From assembly GCA_023429135.1 (NCBI GenBank), contig JAEYWD010000106.1, forward strand, positions 40,652-104,651: a stretch of DNA of 64,000 bases, read 5' to 3'. Position numbers and translations under genes: made by a program. The notes below the pieces were generated by a model. It was not told the origin of the DNA and searched no databases. It saw only the letters and a program-made list of their open reading frames with translations. Positions 36,213 to 44,768 of the stretch are shown piece after piece (within the stretch, counting starts at the first letter, position 1; each line of letters begins with the position of its first letter). This DNA comes from Bacteroidota bacterium (lineage in GTDB: Bacteria > Bacteroidota > Bacteroidia > Bacteroidales > JAAUTT01).

Positions 36213-36950
36213 ATGGAAAAACAATTCACAATTAATACAAAGCCTTTAAAAGCGGCAATGGTTCTGTTTCTATTTATGGGTATAACCCTAAATGCCCAAC
36301 AATTGAAAACTATGGTTTTTGATTCGTTTCATGGACAAAATCCCCAGAATGCTAAAACTTTTCAGGGATTGTTACCGGCAAAAACAAAGGCTGATATCAT
36401 TCTTTCGCAAACTACAATAAACGACTCCGTTCTGTTGGATACACATGCTCTGATTTTGTTTTCGCCAACAAAACCGTTTACGGCACCTGAAAAAGAAGCT
36501 GTTGTTAAATACTTAAAACATGGAGGTTCTCTGCTTCTTATTTTCGATGAGGAGCGAAGGATGAAACTTAACGAAGTAGGGGTAAATGATTTTGTGAAGC
36601 CCTTTGATATTGAATTTACCGGGGACATTCCGGTAAGGCATAACTGCGGAGCGATTGCCGAAAAAAGTAAGATTTGTGAAAAACACAGAGAATTACCTTA
36701 CAGCGGGGGCCGTTCTATTGTCGGAGGTGAAGTTATCAGTCGTGTTTACGATGATGGCAATTATATTCATTGCGCCTATAAAACAAACGGAAAAGGGAAG
36801 ATAATACTGATGAGCGATGGTATGGCCGGATTATTATTAGGCAGAAAAGATGGCGAAAGATTTAGCGGAACCGGTCCCTCCGATTCCAAATACTGGGGTG
36901 GTGACAGTGAAATTTTCATGAAGGAGATACTTACATTCCTTGCCGAATAA
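36213..36950 (+). CDS. Secreted GATase1-like protein
   Basis: 245 aa from the ATG at 36213, after an A-rich leader; an in-frame ATG at 36129 would put 28 hydrophilic residues before the signal peptide. The signal is AAMVLFLFMGITLNAQ. The body looks like a class I glutamine-amidotransferase-like (DUF4350/GIFT-type) Rossmann fold: MVFDSFHGQNPQNAKTFQ, HALILFSPTKPFTAPEKEAV with KYLKHGGSLLLIFDEER, and GKGKIILMSDGMAGLLLG near the end. No nucleophile-elbow cysteine is evident, so it is probably a binding or structural protein. It is divergent from the HTH-membrane protein. Confidence 0.8.
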   Translation: MEKQFTINTKPLKAAMVLFLFMGITLNAQQLKTMVFDSFHGQNPQNAKTFQGLLPAKTKADIILSQTTINDSVLLDTHALILFSPTKPFTAPEKEAVVKYLKHGGSLLLIFDEERRMKLNEVGVNDFVKPFDIEFTGDIPVRHNCGAIAEKSKICEKHRELPYSGGRSIVGGEVISRVYDDGNYIHCAYKTNGKGKIILMSDGMAGLLLGRKDGERFSGTGPSDSKYWGGDSEIFMKEILTFLAE

Positions 36951-36962
36951 ATACTGAAAAAA

Positions 36963-37000
36963 GCTCAAATGTCTTGTATCCTTCAACAAGACATTTGAGC
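36963..37000 (-). terminator. Terminator after the HU gene
   Basis: A perfect 15-bp stem (GCTCAAATGTCTTGT at 36963-36977 with its complement at 36986-37000, 8-base loop), followed on the minus strand by TTTTTT. It lies 22 bases past the HU stop and only 13 bases past the stop of the converging gene. Confidence 0.92.
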
Positions 37001-37021
37001 ATGCCTGAAATATTGAAACAA

Positions 37022-37306
37022 TTAATGTTTTTCCATCTTTACCTTTTGCACAAATTCCTTTGAAGGTTTGAATTTTGGAATGAAGTGCTCCGGAATAATG
37101 AGGGTTGTGTTTTTAGAAATATTTCGTGCAGTTTTCTTTGCTCGTTTAATAACCTCAAAAGTACCAAATCCCCTCAGGTAAATATTACTACCCTTTGACA
37201 TAGAGTGTTTTACTGTTTCCATAAGGGCTTCTACAGTATTCATTACTGTCACTTTCTCGATTCCGGTTTTGTTTGAAATCTCGTTTACAATATCCTGTTT
37301 TGTCAT
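37022..37306 (-). CDS. HU/IHF-family DNA-binding protein
   Basis: 94 aa, normal HU length. MTKQDIVNEISNKTG, the YLRGFGTFEV strand and the arm RAKKTARNISKNTTLIIPEH with the DNA-intercalating proline region are all present, and FKPSKEFVQKV ends the protein. It bends and compacts DNA. Single gene, A/T-rich promoter region upstream. Confidence 0.96.
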   Translation of the reverse strand: MTKQDIVNEISNKTGIEKVTVMNTVEALMETVKHSMSKGSNIYLRGFGTFEVIKRAKKTARNISKNTTLIIPEHFIPKFKPSKEFVQKVKMEKH

Positions 37307-37513
37307 AATAAAAAATTTTATTTCAAATATACTAGTTATTTAATATGCTGATGTCGAGAGTACTTATATTTTTAAAAAAAATACATTGAAACCGTTTTAA
37401 AATTGTTCAAAACCCCAGCTTGAATTTTGCTCAATTGTTCAAATCTATTTATCAAAATTAAAAATTCACATGGTTCGAAATAACTAAATTCGCACAATTA
37501 ATTATAAAAAAAG

Positions 37514-37726
37514 ATGGAATCGATGTTAACAAGCAAGAACCAGGGGAATGCGATTGAAATTTTGTCCAGGGAGCTTTCATTTGAGGAAATCATTGAATTA
37601 TCGCCAAACCAATACCCAAAAGGTGCCGAAAAGAAAACCGATGGTGATGGATGGTCACTCTGGGTAAAAGATGGATCCAATTATGCTGTAATTCTCGGCG
37701 TAGGCGTCTTTTTATTAAAACGTTAG
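37514..37726 (+). CDS. Small hypothetical protein
   Basis: 70 aa beginning after an A-rich leader (TAAAAAAAG). The composition is plausible: a helical, acidic N-terminal part (GNAIEILSRELSFEEIIELS), a polar middle (KTDGDGWSLWVKDG) and a short hydrophobic C-terminus (YAVILGVGVFLLKR) that could touch the membrane. No family recognised. It fills the gap between HU and the hydrolase; its opposite strand also has a short open frame, so this is a moderate call. Confidence 0.45.
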   Translation: MESMLTSKNQGNAIEILSRELSFEEIIELSPNQYPKGAEKKTDGDGWSLWVKDGSNYAVILGVGVFLLKR

Positions 37727-37819
37727 ATTACATTTTCCACTATTCAATTCAGGTCAATAGTTCAAATATCAGCATTTCTCAAGTTGCGTAATTTCAATCT
37801 CGGTTTTGATGCAGCTTTG

Positions 37820-38803
37820 TCATTGCTTATTCAGCCTTGCAGCAATTAAAATACCTTCGGCTATTTTAGGGATGAGAGAATGAGGGAACTCGTGTCCCAT
37901 TCCTGGAATAGTGATAAGTTTAGCTCCGGGGATAGTTGATGCTACCTCACGGCCGGCAGCAATGTTTACCACCGGATCATCTTCTCCGTGAATTACAACC
38001 ACCGGAATACGGATATGCTTTAGTTTTTCTCTTCTGTCGCAATTATCTGCAATAATAATAGCAGCCGCTTGCCTTGCTGTACCTTCAGGATACCATGCTC
38101 TTTCAACATTCCTTCTTGCCATTTTCATTAAAATGCTGTCAGGATCACTATACATTCTTCCCTTCATAGCCCAGTATATTTTGAATAAATACAAACTTTG
38201 TTCTTCCCGATTGGTTGTAACGGGGGGCGGCGTGGCCATAACCGAGAGCACTTCGGGATTACCCTGTGGTAAATCTGGATTACCAGAGGAAGCTGCAATT
38301 GAGGTAAGTGAAAGAGTTCTTTCAGGATATTCAATGGCAATTGTTTGAGCAATAGCTCCCCCCATTGATACTCCAACAATGTGTGCCTTTGGAAGCTTTA
38401 AAGCATCGAGTAAACCAATAGCATCGCCAGCCATATCGCTTATGGTATATTGAAGAGTCGACATATCGCATGTTTTAATTTTAGGGATAATAGCACCCCA
38501 ATTGGGCGTACCCAGAGATTCGAGCTTCGATGATAATCCAACATCGCGATTATCAAACCGGATAACTCTATAACCCTTCCCGACCAATGCTTCACAAAAT
38601 TCTACCGGCCAATCAGTAAGTTGCGATCCCACACCACTAATCAGGAGAATGGGTTCTTCCCTGCTTCCGAAAATTTCATAAGCAAGCTGTATACCATTTA
38701 CACTCACTACTCCAACTTCTTCAGGAACAGCATATTTTGCCTGTAATGTAATGGGAAAAGCATAAAGAATTCCCATTAAACAAATAATCATTTGCTTTTT
38801 CAT
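37820..38803 (-). CDS. Exported alpha/beta hydrolase
   Basis: 327 aa with a signal peptide (IICLMGILYAFPITLQA). The fold markers are the oxyanion strand ILLISGVGSQLTDW, the nucleophile elbow GVSMGGAIAQ (serine), the acid-bearing VIHGEDDPVV and the histidine in GMGHEFPHSL. These sit in standard order and length, so it is catalytically complete. Substrate is unknown; epoxide- or ester-hydrolase-like. It follows the ECF sigma factor and its membrane partner, 23 bases after the latter, and may be their target or fellow operon member. Confidence 0.92.
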   Translation of the reverse strand: MKKQMIICLMGILYAFPITLQAKYAVPEEVGVVSVNGIQLAYEIFGSREEPILLISGVGSQLTDWPVEFCEALVGKGYRVIRFDNRDVGLSSKLESLGTPNWGAIIPKIKTCDMSTLQYTISDMAGDAIGLLDALKLPKAHIVGVSMGGAIAQTIAIEYPERTLSLTSIAASSGNPDLPQGNPEVLSVMATPPPVTTNREEQSLYLFKIYWAMKGRMYSDPDSILMKMARRNVERAWYPEGTARQAAAIIIADNCDRREKLKHIRIPVVVIHGEDDPVVNIAAGREVASTIPGAKLITIPGMGHEFPHSLIPKIAEGILIAARLNKQ

Positions 38804-38826
38804 AATGTGTATTTTAAGATTATTAA

Positions 38827-39450
38827 TTAAAATTCGTTTTTGTATTGGTCCAATAGTTCCTCCAAATGCCCAATGGGCTTTTTGAAACTTTTATTATTTT
38901 CGGAGATTATTGCCGCAAAACAAGATACAAGAGTTACAAGAAACACAATGACAGCAGCAGTCAGATTTTCGGAAATGGTTCCGGGAATATATAATTCAAA
39001 TATCACCAACACACCAATTGCCGAACTAAGTGGAATCAGGAATATTTCGTATATTTTTTTGAAACGATAAAAACCAGCCAAAAGCGTTTTCTGACGAAGT
39101 ATACTATCATACAAGGTTTGATTATTTCCATGAACCGACATGAAGCGGGCCATGCGTTTGAACTTATGCATTAACACGAAGGTAAAAGGGATATACAATA
39201 AAATTCCTGTAACACTTAGAAAGATAATTTCTTCTCTGTCCCAGTATTTTACCAGTACATGGCTTAGCATTGCATAAACTATGATTTGCAGCACAAAAGA
39301 GGCCCAAAAATAACGGAAGGAGTCGTTCATATGCCTTCTCATTCTCGACTGTACTATTTTGCCAAGAGTCTCCTGGCTATAATCGCCCTTATCAGAAGCG
39401 GAATTTTGCTTTTCATTCCAGGTTTGTTTAAAATCATCCAATATCCTCAT
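38827..39450 (-). CDS. Membrane protein encoded next to an ECF sigma factor
   Basis: 207 aa. A cytoplasmic N-terminus of about 45 residues (LDDFKQTWNEKQNSASD) precedes four hydrophobic segments (about 48-70, 76-95, 135-155 and 165-185) and a charged C-terminus. The gene starts 13 bases after the sigma factor stop. Placement and a soluble N-terminal region suggest an anti-sigma role, but no ZAS-type zinc motif or FecR domain is present, so this is inference from context. Confidence 0.75.
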   Translation of the reverse strand: MRILDDFKQTWNEKQNSASDKGDYSQETLGKIVQSRMRRHMNDSFRYFWASFVLQIIVYAMLSHVLVKYWDREEIIFLSVTGILLYIPFTFVLMHKFKRMARFMSVHGNNQTLYDSILRQKTLLAGFYRFKKIYEIFLIPLSSAIGVLVIFELYIPGTISENLTAAVIVFLVTLVSCFAAIISENNKSFKKPIGHLEELLDQYKNEF

Positions 39451-39463
39451 GGTGTAATCTCTT

Positions 39464-39958
39464 TTAAATTTTAGACCTCAATTCGGTTTCTAAATCCCTT
39501 TTTATCCTAACCAGCCTAACACTCACATTAGAGCGCGAAAGTCCCAGAATAGCAGCTATTTCTTCGTAACTTACATTATCAAGATAAAGCAATACAATAG
39601 CCTTATTTAGTTCCGAAAGTGTACCAATAGCCTCCAATAGCAGGCTTATTTCTTCATTCTTATCTTCATTTACGTTATCAGGTATTTGAAAATGTAGGGT
39701 TGACAAGTTTACTACTTTTCCTTTCCGGGACTTTCGTCTGTAGGTAAGTGCAGTGTTTAGGCAAACACTATACATCCAGGTTGAAAATTTAGATTGGTTA
39801 TTGAATTTACCATACGATTGCCAGAGGTGAAACATCATTTCCTGGATGACATCCTCTCGTTCTGAAGCATTATCAAAATAAATCCTGGCAATCCTGTGAG
39901 CTATTCCAAGATTCTGGTTTATGTTCCCAACAAAAGACTTATCCAAATAATTGCTCAT
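39464..39958 (-). CDS. ECF-type RNA polymerase sigma factor
   Basis: 164 aa. Region 2 is AHRIARIYFDNASEREDVIQEMMFHLW-like with the core-binding acidic and aromatic residues and FSTWMYSVCLNTALTYRR; region 4 is IVLLYLDNVSYEEIAAILG with the recognition helix LSRSNVSVRLVRIKR. Heads a three-gene operon with the membrane protein and hydrolase. It is distinct from the PUL sigma factor at 53 kb. Confidence 0.95.
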   Translation of the reverse strand: MSNYLDKSFVGNINQNLGIAHRIARIYFDNASEREDVIQEMMFHLWQSYGKFNNQSKFSTWMYSVCLNTALTYRRKSRKGKVVNLSTLHFQIPDNVNEDKNEEISLLLEAIGTLSELNKAIVLLYLDNVSYEEIAAILGLSRSNVSVRLVRIKRDLETELRSKI

Positions 39959-40119
39959 ATCCTTTAAAACTTTATAGGGTATAAGTAACAGAGACAGAAA
40001 AAAAACTACACCAAATTGCCAATATTTTTAAATGGAATTACTATTTAAGATATAGAAATCAGTTAATCATTACAATACAACAATCCTGGATATTGAAAAA
40101 GGCCCTTAAATTAATTTCC

Positions 40120-40147
40120 TCATTCCACTTCGTTTCATTCGGAATGA
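40120..40147. repeat. Short palindrome in the 483-bp gap before cheA
   Basis: TCATTCC (40120-40126) and GGAATGA (40141-40147) flank a 14-base spacer containing CTTCG, like dispersed Bacteroidota intergenic palindromes. The rest of 39959-40441 has an imperfect GC-rich hairpin (CGGGC/GCCCG at 40383-40398) and nothing else I can support; the frame at 40227-40424 does not look coding. Confidence 0.5.
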
Positions 40148-40441
40148 CAAGAACCTATTTTTTTCGGGTGAATTATGGCGGTTGTGCTGATGATGAAAGC
40201 CATGCTTTCAGGACCGTAAAATATGCATGAACACGAGTCTACCACCTTTTCGGGTAATTGGCCACCACCCTTTTTTCAACCAAAATTCAGTAGCTTATTC
40301 CGGTTCAGAACCAGAAAATAGGATAATAATTACCCGGGACCTGAACATTACTTTTGATAACAGAATCGGCAGATATTCATATCGGGCGATAGAGCCCGAA
40401 TCTGGGACCTGCAGTTTCATTTGATCTTAAAACTAAATGGT

Positions 40442-42460
40442 ATGCAAATAGATTTAAGTCAGTTTAAGCAAAAGTTTGTTGTCGAGGCCGGCGATTTGCT
40501 AAATAATCTTGATAATATACTCGTTCAGCTCGAAAGAGATCCCACAAACCCAGGGCTTATTGGAGAGACCTTCAGGATTATGCATACCATTAAAGGAACC
40601 AGCGGTATGTATGGTTTCGACAGCATAGTTGAAATTACTCACGAAACCGAAACGCTTTACGATATGGTTCGTTCAGGACAAATGGAAGTTTCTGCTTCGT
40701 TAATCGAAATTACCTTTGCTTCGGCCGATCATATCCGTAACCTGCTCACCGAGAGCCAAACTAAAGAAATCACAGAGCGACACAGGTTGTTACTGGAAAG
40801 TATCGAAAGTTTCAAATCGGATACTCCAATTCCTGAATTGAGTATTACTTCTTCCGGTAAATCGGGACTGTCATCGTGGAGCATTATTTTCTATCCCGAC
40901 GATGAACTTATCAGACGATGTGTTAACCTGGTCTACACCTTTCAGGACCTTTTTGCCCTGGGAGAATGCAAAATTCAAAGCTCACCATTTTCAGCGGAAG
41001 GAACCGAATCCTGGAATATCCTTCTGATTACTGAAAAACCGTATGGAGAGATTGAAGAAGTACTGATGTTCGTATCGGATTACTGCAAAATAGTTAAAGT
41101 AGCCGACTTTGACATTACCAACCCATCGGCAATTCTGACACGGGATGAGGAACTTAAGGATTTTGAGAGAAGACAGCAGGAATCCCAAAAGCCTGCAATG
41201 TCCAGAAGAAAAGTTAGCGAAATAACCCAGGACGTTATTCAGGGTCTTAATGATACACGCGATCCTAACCTGAAGCAGACCGTGATAAAATCGGGGCGTA
41301 TCACTGTAGATGCTCAGAAACTGGACATGCTCATGTATCTGGTGAGTGAATTAGTTACCACCAAATCGGAGCTGCTATTATCCCTCGAACAGAACAATAC
41401 TGAAAAAGCCTGGGGGGCCGCAGAAAAGATAGAAAATCTATCAAAGCTCTTCAGCAACAATGCTCTGGACATCCGGTTGGTTTCACTTACTGACCTCACA
41501 AACCGGTTTAAACGACTAGTGCGCGATTTGTCCAAATATCTGGGCAAAGATGTTGACCTGATTACCATTGGGGATGATACAGAGCTGGATAAGAGCATTA
41601 TTGATATTATAGGTGATCCGATTCTCCACCTCATCAGGAATTGCATTGATCATGGGATAGAATCTCCTGAAGTCCGACTGCAGCGCAATAAACCGGAAAC
41701 GGGCGCCATCCGTTTCGAAGCAAACAAGAGTGGAAACTATGTGTACATCACTATCAGTGACGATGGTAATGGTATCGATCCGGAAAAAATATACCAGAAA
41801 GCTATAGAAAAAGGCTTTATTTCCGCAGGAACTCAATTATCCAATAAAGAGATACTGGATTTGATTTTCCTTCCCGGGTTTTCAACCGCACAATCACTTT
41901 CCGATGTTTCGGGCAGAGGTGTAGGCATGGACATTGTGATGAAGAAAATTCACGAAATACGTGGCGAAATCTCAATAAAATCCACACCTGGAATTGGCAC
42001 TGCCTTTATAATTAAAATACAGCAAACAATATCCATTATCGATACTTTGCTAATCTCCTCGGCCGGGACCACCTATGCAATTCCTGTTGAAGATGTTGAA
42101 GCGTGCGAATTACAAAAAGACAACAAACTTATTAGTAAACAAAGTAACCTGATAGTGTACAACAATCAGCTCATTCCTTTTCTTAATTTGAGAGAAAGCC
42201 TGTCGGGCGATCATTCAGTTCCTTCCCGTGAAAAAATTGTGGTAATAAACCGGCAGAATAAACCTTATGCTATTGTTACCGACAAAATTATAGGTGAATA
42301 TCAGGCAGTAATCAAACCTTTAGGAAAGACTTTCAGCGACATACGATTTCTCTCAGGTGCCAGTATTCTTGGTGATGGCAGTATAGCGCTGCTTTTGGAT
42401 ACCGAGAAGCTCCGTCTTGAGATATCAAGTGAAATTGAAACAGTAAACATAAATTCATAA
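40442..42460 (+). CDS. cheA: Chemotaxis histidine kinase CheA
   Basis: 672 aa from the ATG at 40442; an in-frame TTG at 40421 is not needed. Order: HPt domain (1-110, phospho-histidine in RIMHTIKGTSGMYGF), a P2-like segment of unusual sequence (about 150-240, WSIIFYPDDELIRRC), P3 dimerisation (SGRITVDAQKLDMLMYLVSELV), P4 ATPase (LIRNCIDHGIESPEVR, SDDGNGIDPEKI, GRGVGMDIVMKKI) and the P5 CheW-like domain (540-665). It autophosphorylates when receptors signal. First gene of cheA-cheW-mcp, four bases before cheW. No CheY, CheR or CheB is encoded in the window. Confidence 0.96.
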   Translation: MQIDLSQFKQKFVVEAGDLLNNLDNILVQLERDPTNPGLIGETFRIMHTIKGTSGMYGFDSIVEITHETETLYDMVRSGQMEVSASLIEITFASADHIRNLLTESQTKEITERHRLLLESIESFKSDTPIPELSITSSGKSGLSSWSIIFYPDDELIRRCVNLVYTFQDLFALGECKIQSSPFSAEGTESWNILLITEKPYGEIEEVLMFVSDYCKIVKVADFDITNPSAILTRDEELKDFERRQQESQKPAMSRRKVSEITQDVIQGLNDTRDPNLKQTVIKSGRITVDAQKLDMLMYLVSELVTTKSELLLSLEQNNTEKAWGAAEKIENLSKLFSNNALDIRLVSLTDLTNRFKRLVRDLSKYLGKDVDLITIGDDTELDKSIIDIIGDPILHLIRNCIDHGIESPEVRLQRNKPETGAIRFEANKSGNYVYITISDDGNGIDPEKIYQKAIEKGFISAGTQLSNKEILDLIFLPGFSTAQSLSDVSGRGVGMDIVMKKIHEIRGEISIKSTPGIGTAFIIKIQQTISIIDTLLISSAGTTYAIPVEDVEACELQKDNKLISKQSNLIVYNNQLIPFLNLRESLSGDHSVPSREKIVVINRQNKPYAIVTDKIIGEYQAVIKPLGKTFSDIRFLSGASILGDGSIALLLDTEKLRLEISSEIETVNINS

Positions 42461-42464
42461 GACA

Positions 42465-42941
42465 ATGGAAAACGAAACGTATCTCACTTTTCAACTGGGC
42501 GATGACTATTTTGCAGTGAACGTCAAGAATGTCCTCGAAGTATTGGAAAAGCAGCCCATTACTTTTGTTCCAAAAGCACCTGCTCACATTCTGGGCATTA
42601 CAAATTTCCGTGGACAGATACTTCCTGTTGTTGATACGCGGTTTAAGTTTGGGTTACCCGGATACGACAAGCATACCAAAAATTCGGTAATTGTATACGA
42701 AATAAAGGGAGAAAAGGAAGTAACCACTATTGCCGCAACCGCCGATGCAGTCAAGGATGTTATTGAAATATCGCCAGAAGAAATAAAACCAGTTCCCGAA
42801 TTAGGTATCAGCTACGACTCCAAATTTATAGCAGGAGCAATCCGCAGGGACGATGTCTTTATTCTTGTCCTGGAAATCGAAAAAATACTTGCAACATCAG
42901 GTCTGTCAGAAAAAATGATACAAAATGAATTAATAAGCTAA
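42465..42941 (+). CDS. cheW: Chemotaxis coupling protein CheW
   Basis: 158 aa, a single CheW beta-barrel domain. YLTFQLGDDYFAVNVKNV at the start, ITNFRGQILPVVDTRFKFG in the middle (conserved NxRGxxxPVxD) and AIRRDDVFILVLEIEKIL near the end are signatures. It links the receptor to CheA. It lies between cheA and the receptor gene with 4- and 10-base gaps, so a single transcript is likely. Confidence 0.97.
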   Translation: MENETYLTFQLGDDYFAVNVKNVLEVLEKQPITFVPKAPAHILGITNFRGQILPVVDTRFKFGLPGYDKHTKNSVIVYEIKGEKEVTTIAATADAVKDVIEISPEEIKPVPELGISYDSKFIAGAIRRDDVFILVLEIEKILATSGLSEKMIQNELIS

Positions 42942-42951
42942 AACATATACC

Positions 42952-44691
42952 ATGAAAAATCTAAAGATCAGAATGAAAATTTTGCTGGGCTTTGCCGTTG
43001 TCATTGCCTTAACTGCAGTTCTTGGAGTTGCTAACATTAATCAAATGAGGACCATCAACAAGAACACCGAAAGTATTGCCTCTACATGGATGCCATCTAT
43101 TTTTTACATTGGGAGTATGGATGTTAATGTACTCGACGTACGCCGATACCTGTACCGCCACGTGATGACTCCCTCTCTGGATGATAAACTTTTCTCGGAG
43201 AAGAAAATTTCGGAACTCCTGGTTGCTCTATCCGAAAATGAAGCAAAGTACAAACAGCTTATAACAACTGATGAAGGAATGCAGTTATTTAACGAGTACA
43301 AAAAGAGCTGGACTGAATATCTGATTATAAACGAGAACATCATGAAAGTATCGCGCCAAAACGACAATGAAGGCACGATGGCATTGATGAAATCGTCGCT
43401 GGAGTCATACGACAAAGTGTTATCAATTCTTAGTCAGTCAGTTCTTCTCAGCAACAAAGGCGGCCAGGATGAGTATGCCAAAAGTAAATCGGAATATAGC
43501 ACCTCGGTAATAGTTATAATCAGTATTCTTGCACTGGTTATTGCATTGGGTATATTAATCGGATTGTTCATATCAGGAACCATTTCAAAAGGAGTCAAAA
43601 AAGTACAGGAAGGTGCCCAAAAGCTAGCTATTGGCGACCTGACCTTTGATATAGAAATTGATTCCCGTGACGAAATTGGTTTGCTGATGGCCGATTTCAA
43701 GAAGTTGAAGGAAGCCAACCTGATGATTGTTGAAAATGCTAAGAAAGTTGCTAATGGCGACCTTACCGTTACCCTTTCCAAACGTTCGGATAATGATGAA
43801 CTTATGATTGCTCTTTCGGATATGGTAGAAAGAATATCGGAAATAGTGGTTCGCATATATGAATCGGCTGAAAACGTTGCTATTGGAAGCGGGCAACTCA
43901 GCAGTACATCGGCTGAGATAGCGCAAGGTGCAAATGAGCAGGCATCGTCGGCCGAAGAAATTTCCTCGTCGATTGAAGAAATGGCCTCCACCATTCAGCA
44001 AAATACTGACAATGCAGTTCAAACTGATAAAGTAGCAAAGGTAACCGCCGAAGGTATTATTGAAGTGAGCAATTCCTCACAAAAGAGTCTGGAAGCCATC
44101 CGCACCATCGCTGAAAAAATTAAGGTGATAAACGATATTGCTGAAAAAACTGATATTCTGGCCATTAATGCTGCCATTGAAGCTGCGCGTGCTGGTGAAC
44201 ATGGAAAAGGATTTGCCGTAGTAGCCGCAGAAGTAAGAAAACTCGCTGAAACCAGTCAGAAAGCCGCTATTGAAATTAATAACATTTCATCGTCCAGCCT
44301 CAAAGTTACGGAAGTTTCGGGTGAACAACTGAAGACCATCATTCCCGATATTCAGAGAACAGCTACTTTGGTACAGGAAATTGCCGCCGCAAGTCTCGAA
44401 CAAAATTCGGGAGTAAACCAGATTACCAAAGCTATTGAGCAGTTGTCGCAGGTAACTCAACAGAACTCTGCTGCTGCTGAGGAAATGAGCTCGACTTCAG
44501 AAGAACTTTCCAGTCAAGCCGAAACTTTGAAAGAGATTATCTCTTTCTTTAACACAGGCAAACAGGTTAAAAGAGAAACCTCTTCCCGACCAAGAAATTA
44601 CAAGAGACCTGTTTATGCAACTCCCAAGAAAGCTACATCAAAAGGAATAAATATTCTTGAAAATGAAGATAATGATTTTGAAAATTTTTAG
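42952..44691 (+). CDS. Methyl-accepting chemotaxis protein
   Basis: 579 aa. TM1 at about 10-30; a periplasmic four-helix-bundle domain (about 32-185) starting GVANINQMRTINKNTESIAS; TM2 at about 188-208 (IISILALVIALGILIGLFI); HAMP (about 209-262) and a second HAMP-like unit (VANGDLTVTLSKRSDNDE); then the signalling domain with the canonical hairpin tip EKTDILAINAAIEAARAG. The C-terminus ends DNDFENF and lacks a clear CheR-tethering pentapeptide with tryptophan. It is the only receptor in the operon and most likely feeds CheA/CheW encoded just upstream. Ligand unknown. Confidence 0.96.
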   Translation: MKNLKIRMKILLGFAVVIALTAVLGVANINQMRTINKNTESIASTWMPSIFYIGSMDVNVLDVRRYLYRHVMTPSLDDKLFSEKKISELLVALSENEAKYKQLITTDEGMQLFNEYKKSWTEYLIINENIMKVSRQNDNEGTMALMKSSLESYDKVLSILSQSVLLSNKGGQDEYAKSKSEYSTSVIVIISILALVIALGILIGLFISGTISKGVKKVQEGAQKLAIGDLTFDIEIDSRDEIGLLMADFKKLKEANLMIVENAKKVANGDLTVTLSKRSDNDELMIALSDMVERISEIVVRIYESAENVAIGSGQLSSTSAEIAQGANEQASSAEEISSSIEEMASTIQQNTDNAVQTDKVAKVTAEGIIEVSNSSQKSLEAIRTIAEKIKVINDIAEKTDILAINAAIEAARAGEHGKGFAVVAAEVRKLAETSQKAAIEINNISSSSLKVTEVSGEQLKTIIPDIQRTATLVQEIAAASLEQNSGVNQITKAIEQLSQVTQQNSAAAEEMSSTSEELSSQAETLKEIISFFNTGKQVKRETSSRPRNYKRPVYATPKKATSKGINILENEDNDFENF

Positions 44692-44700
44692 GTAGTTAAG

Positions 44701-44725
44701 GTTAGGTTAGGTTAGGTTAGGTTAG
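44701..44725. repeat. (GTTAG)5 pentanucleotide microsatellite
   Basis: Five exact tandem GTTAG units, preceded by GGTAGTTAAG and followed by GTGTT. It lies between the receptor stop codon and its terminator. Read as TTAGG it resembles an insect telomere unit, which is coincidence of sequence. Confidence 0.95.
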
Positions 44726-44730
44726 GTGTT

Positions 44731-44765
44731 AAAACCCCGGAAGATAAATCTCTTTCCGGGGTTTT
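44731..44765. terminator. Bidirectional terminator after the che operon
   Basis: A perfect 12-bp stem (AAAACCCCGGAA at 44731-44742 with its complement at 44754-44765), 11-base loop and T tract. It also lies three bases past the stop of the minus-strand response regulator, so it serves both converging units. Confidence 0.93.
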
Positions 44766-44768
44766 ATT

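Noticed and set aside
40227..40424. 65-codon plus-strand frame upstream of cheA
   Set aside because: No recognisable family or signal sequence, irregular composition, no leader like the neighbouring genes, and it runs into the cheA start region; treated as chance.
44701..44725. Telomere-like TTAGG repeat
   Set aside because: Only five units inside a bacterial operon; a microsatellite, not a telomere or eukaryotic contamination.
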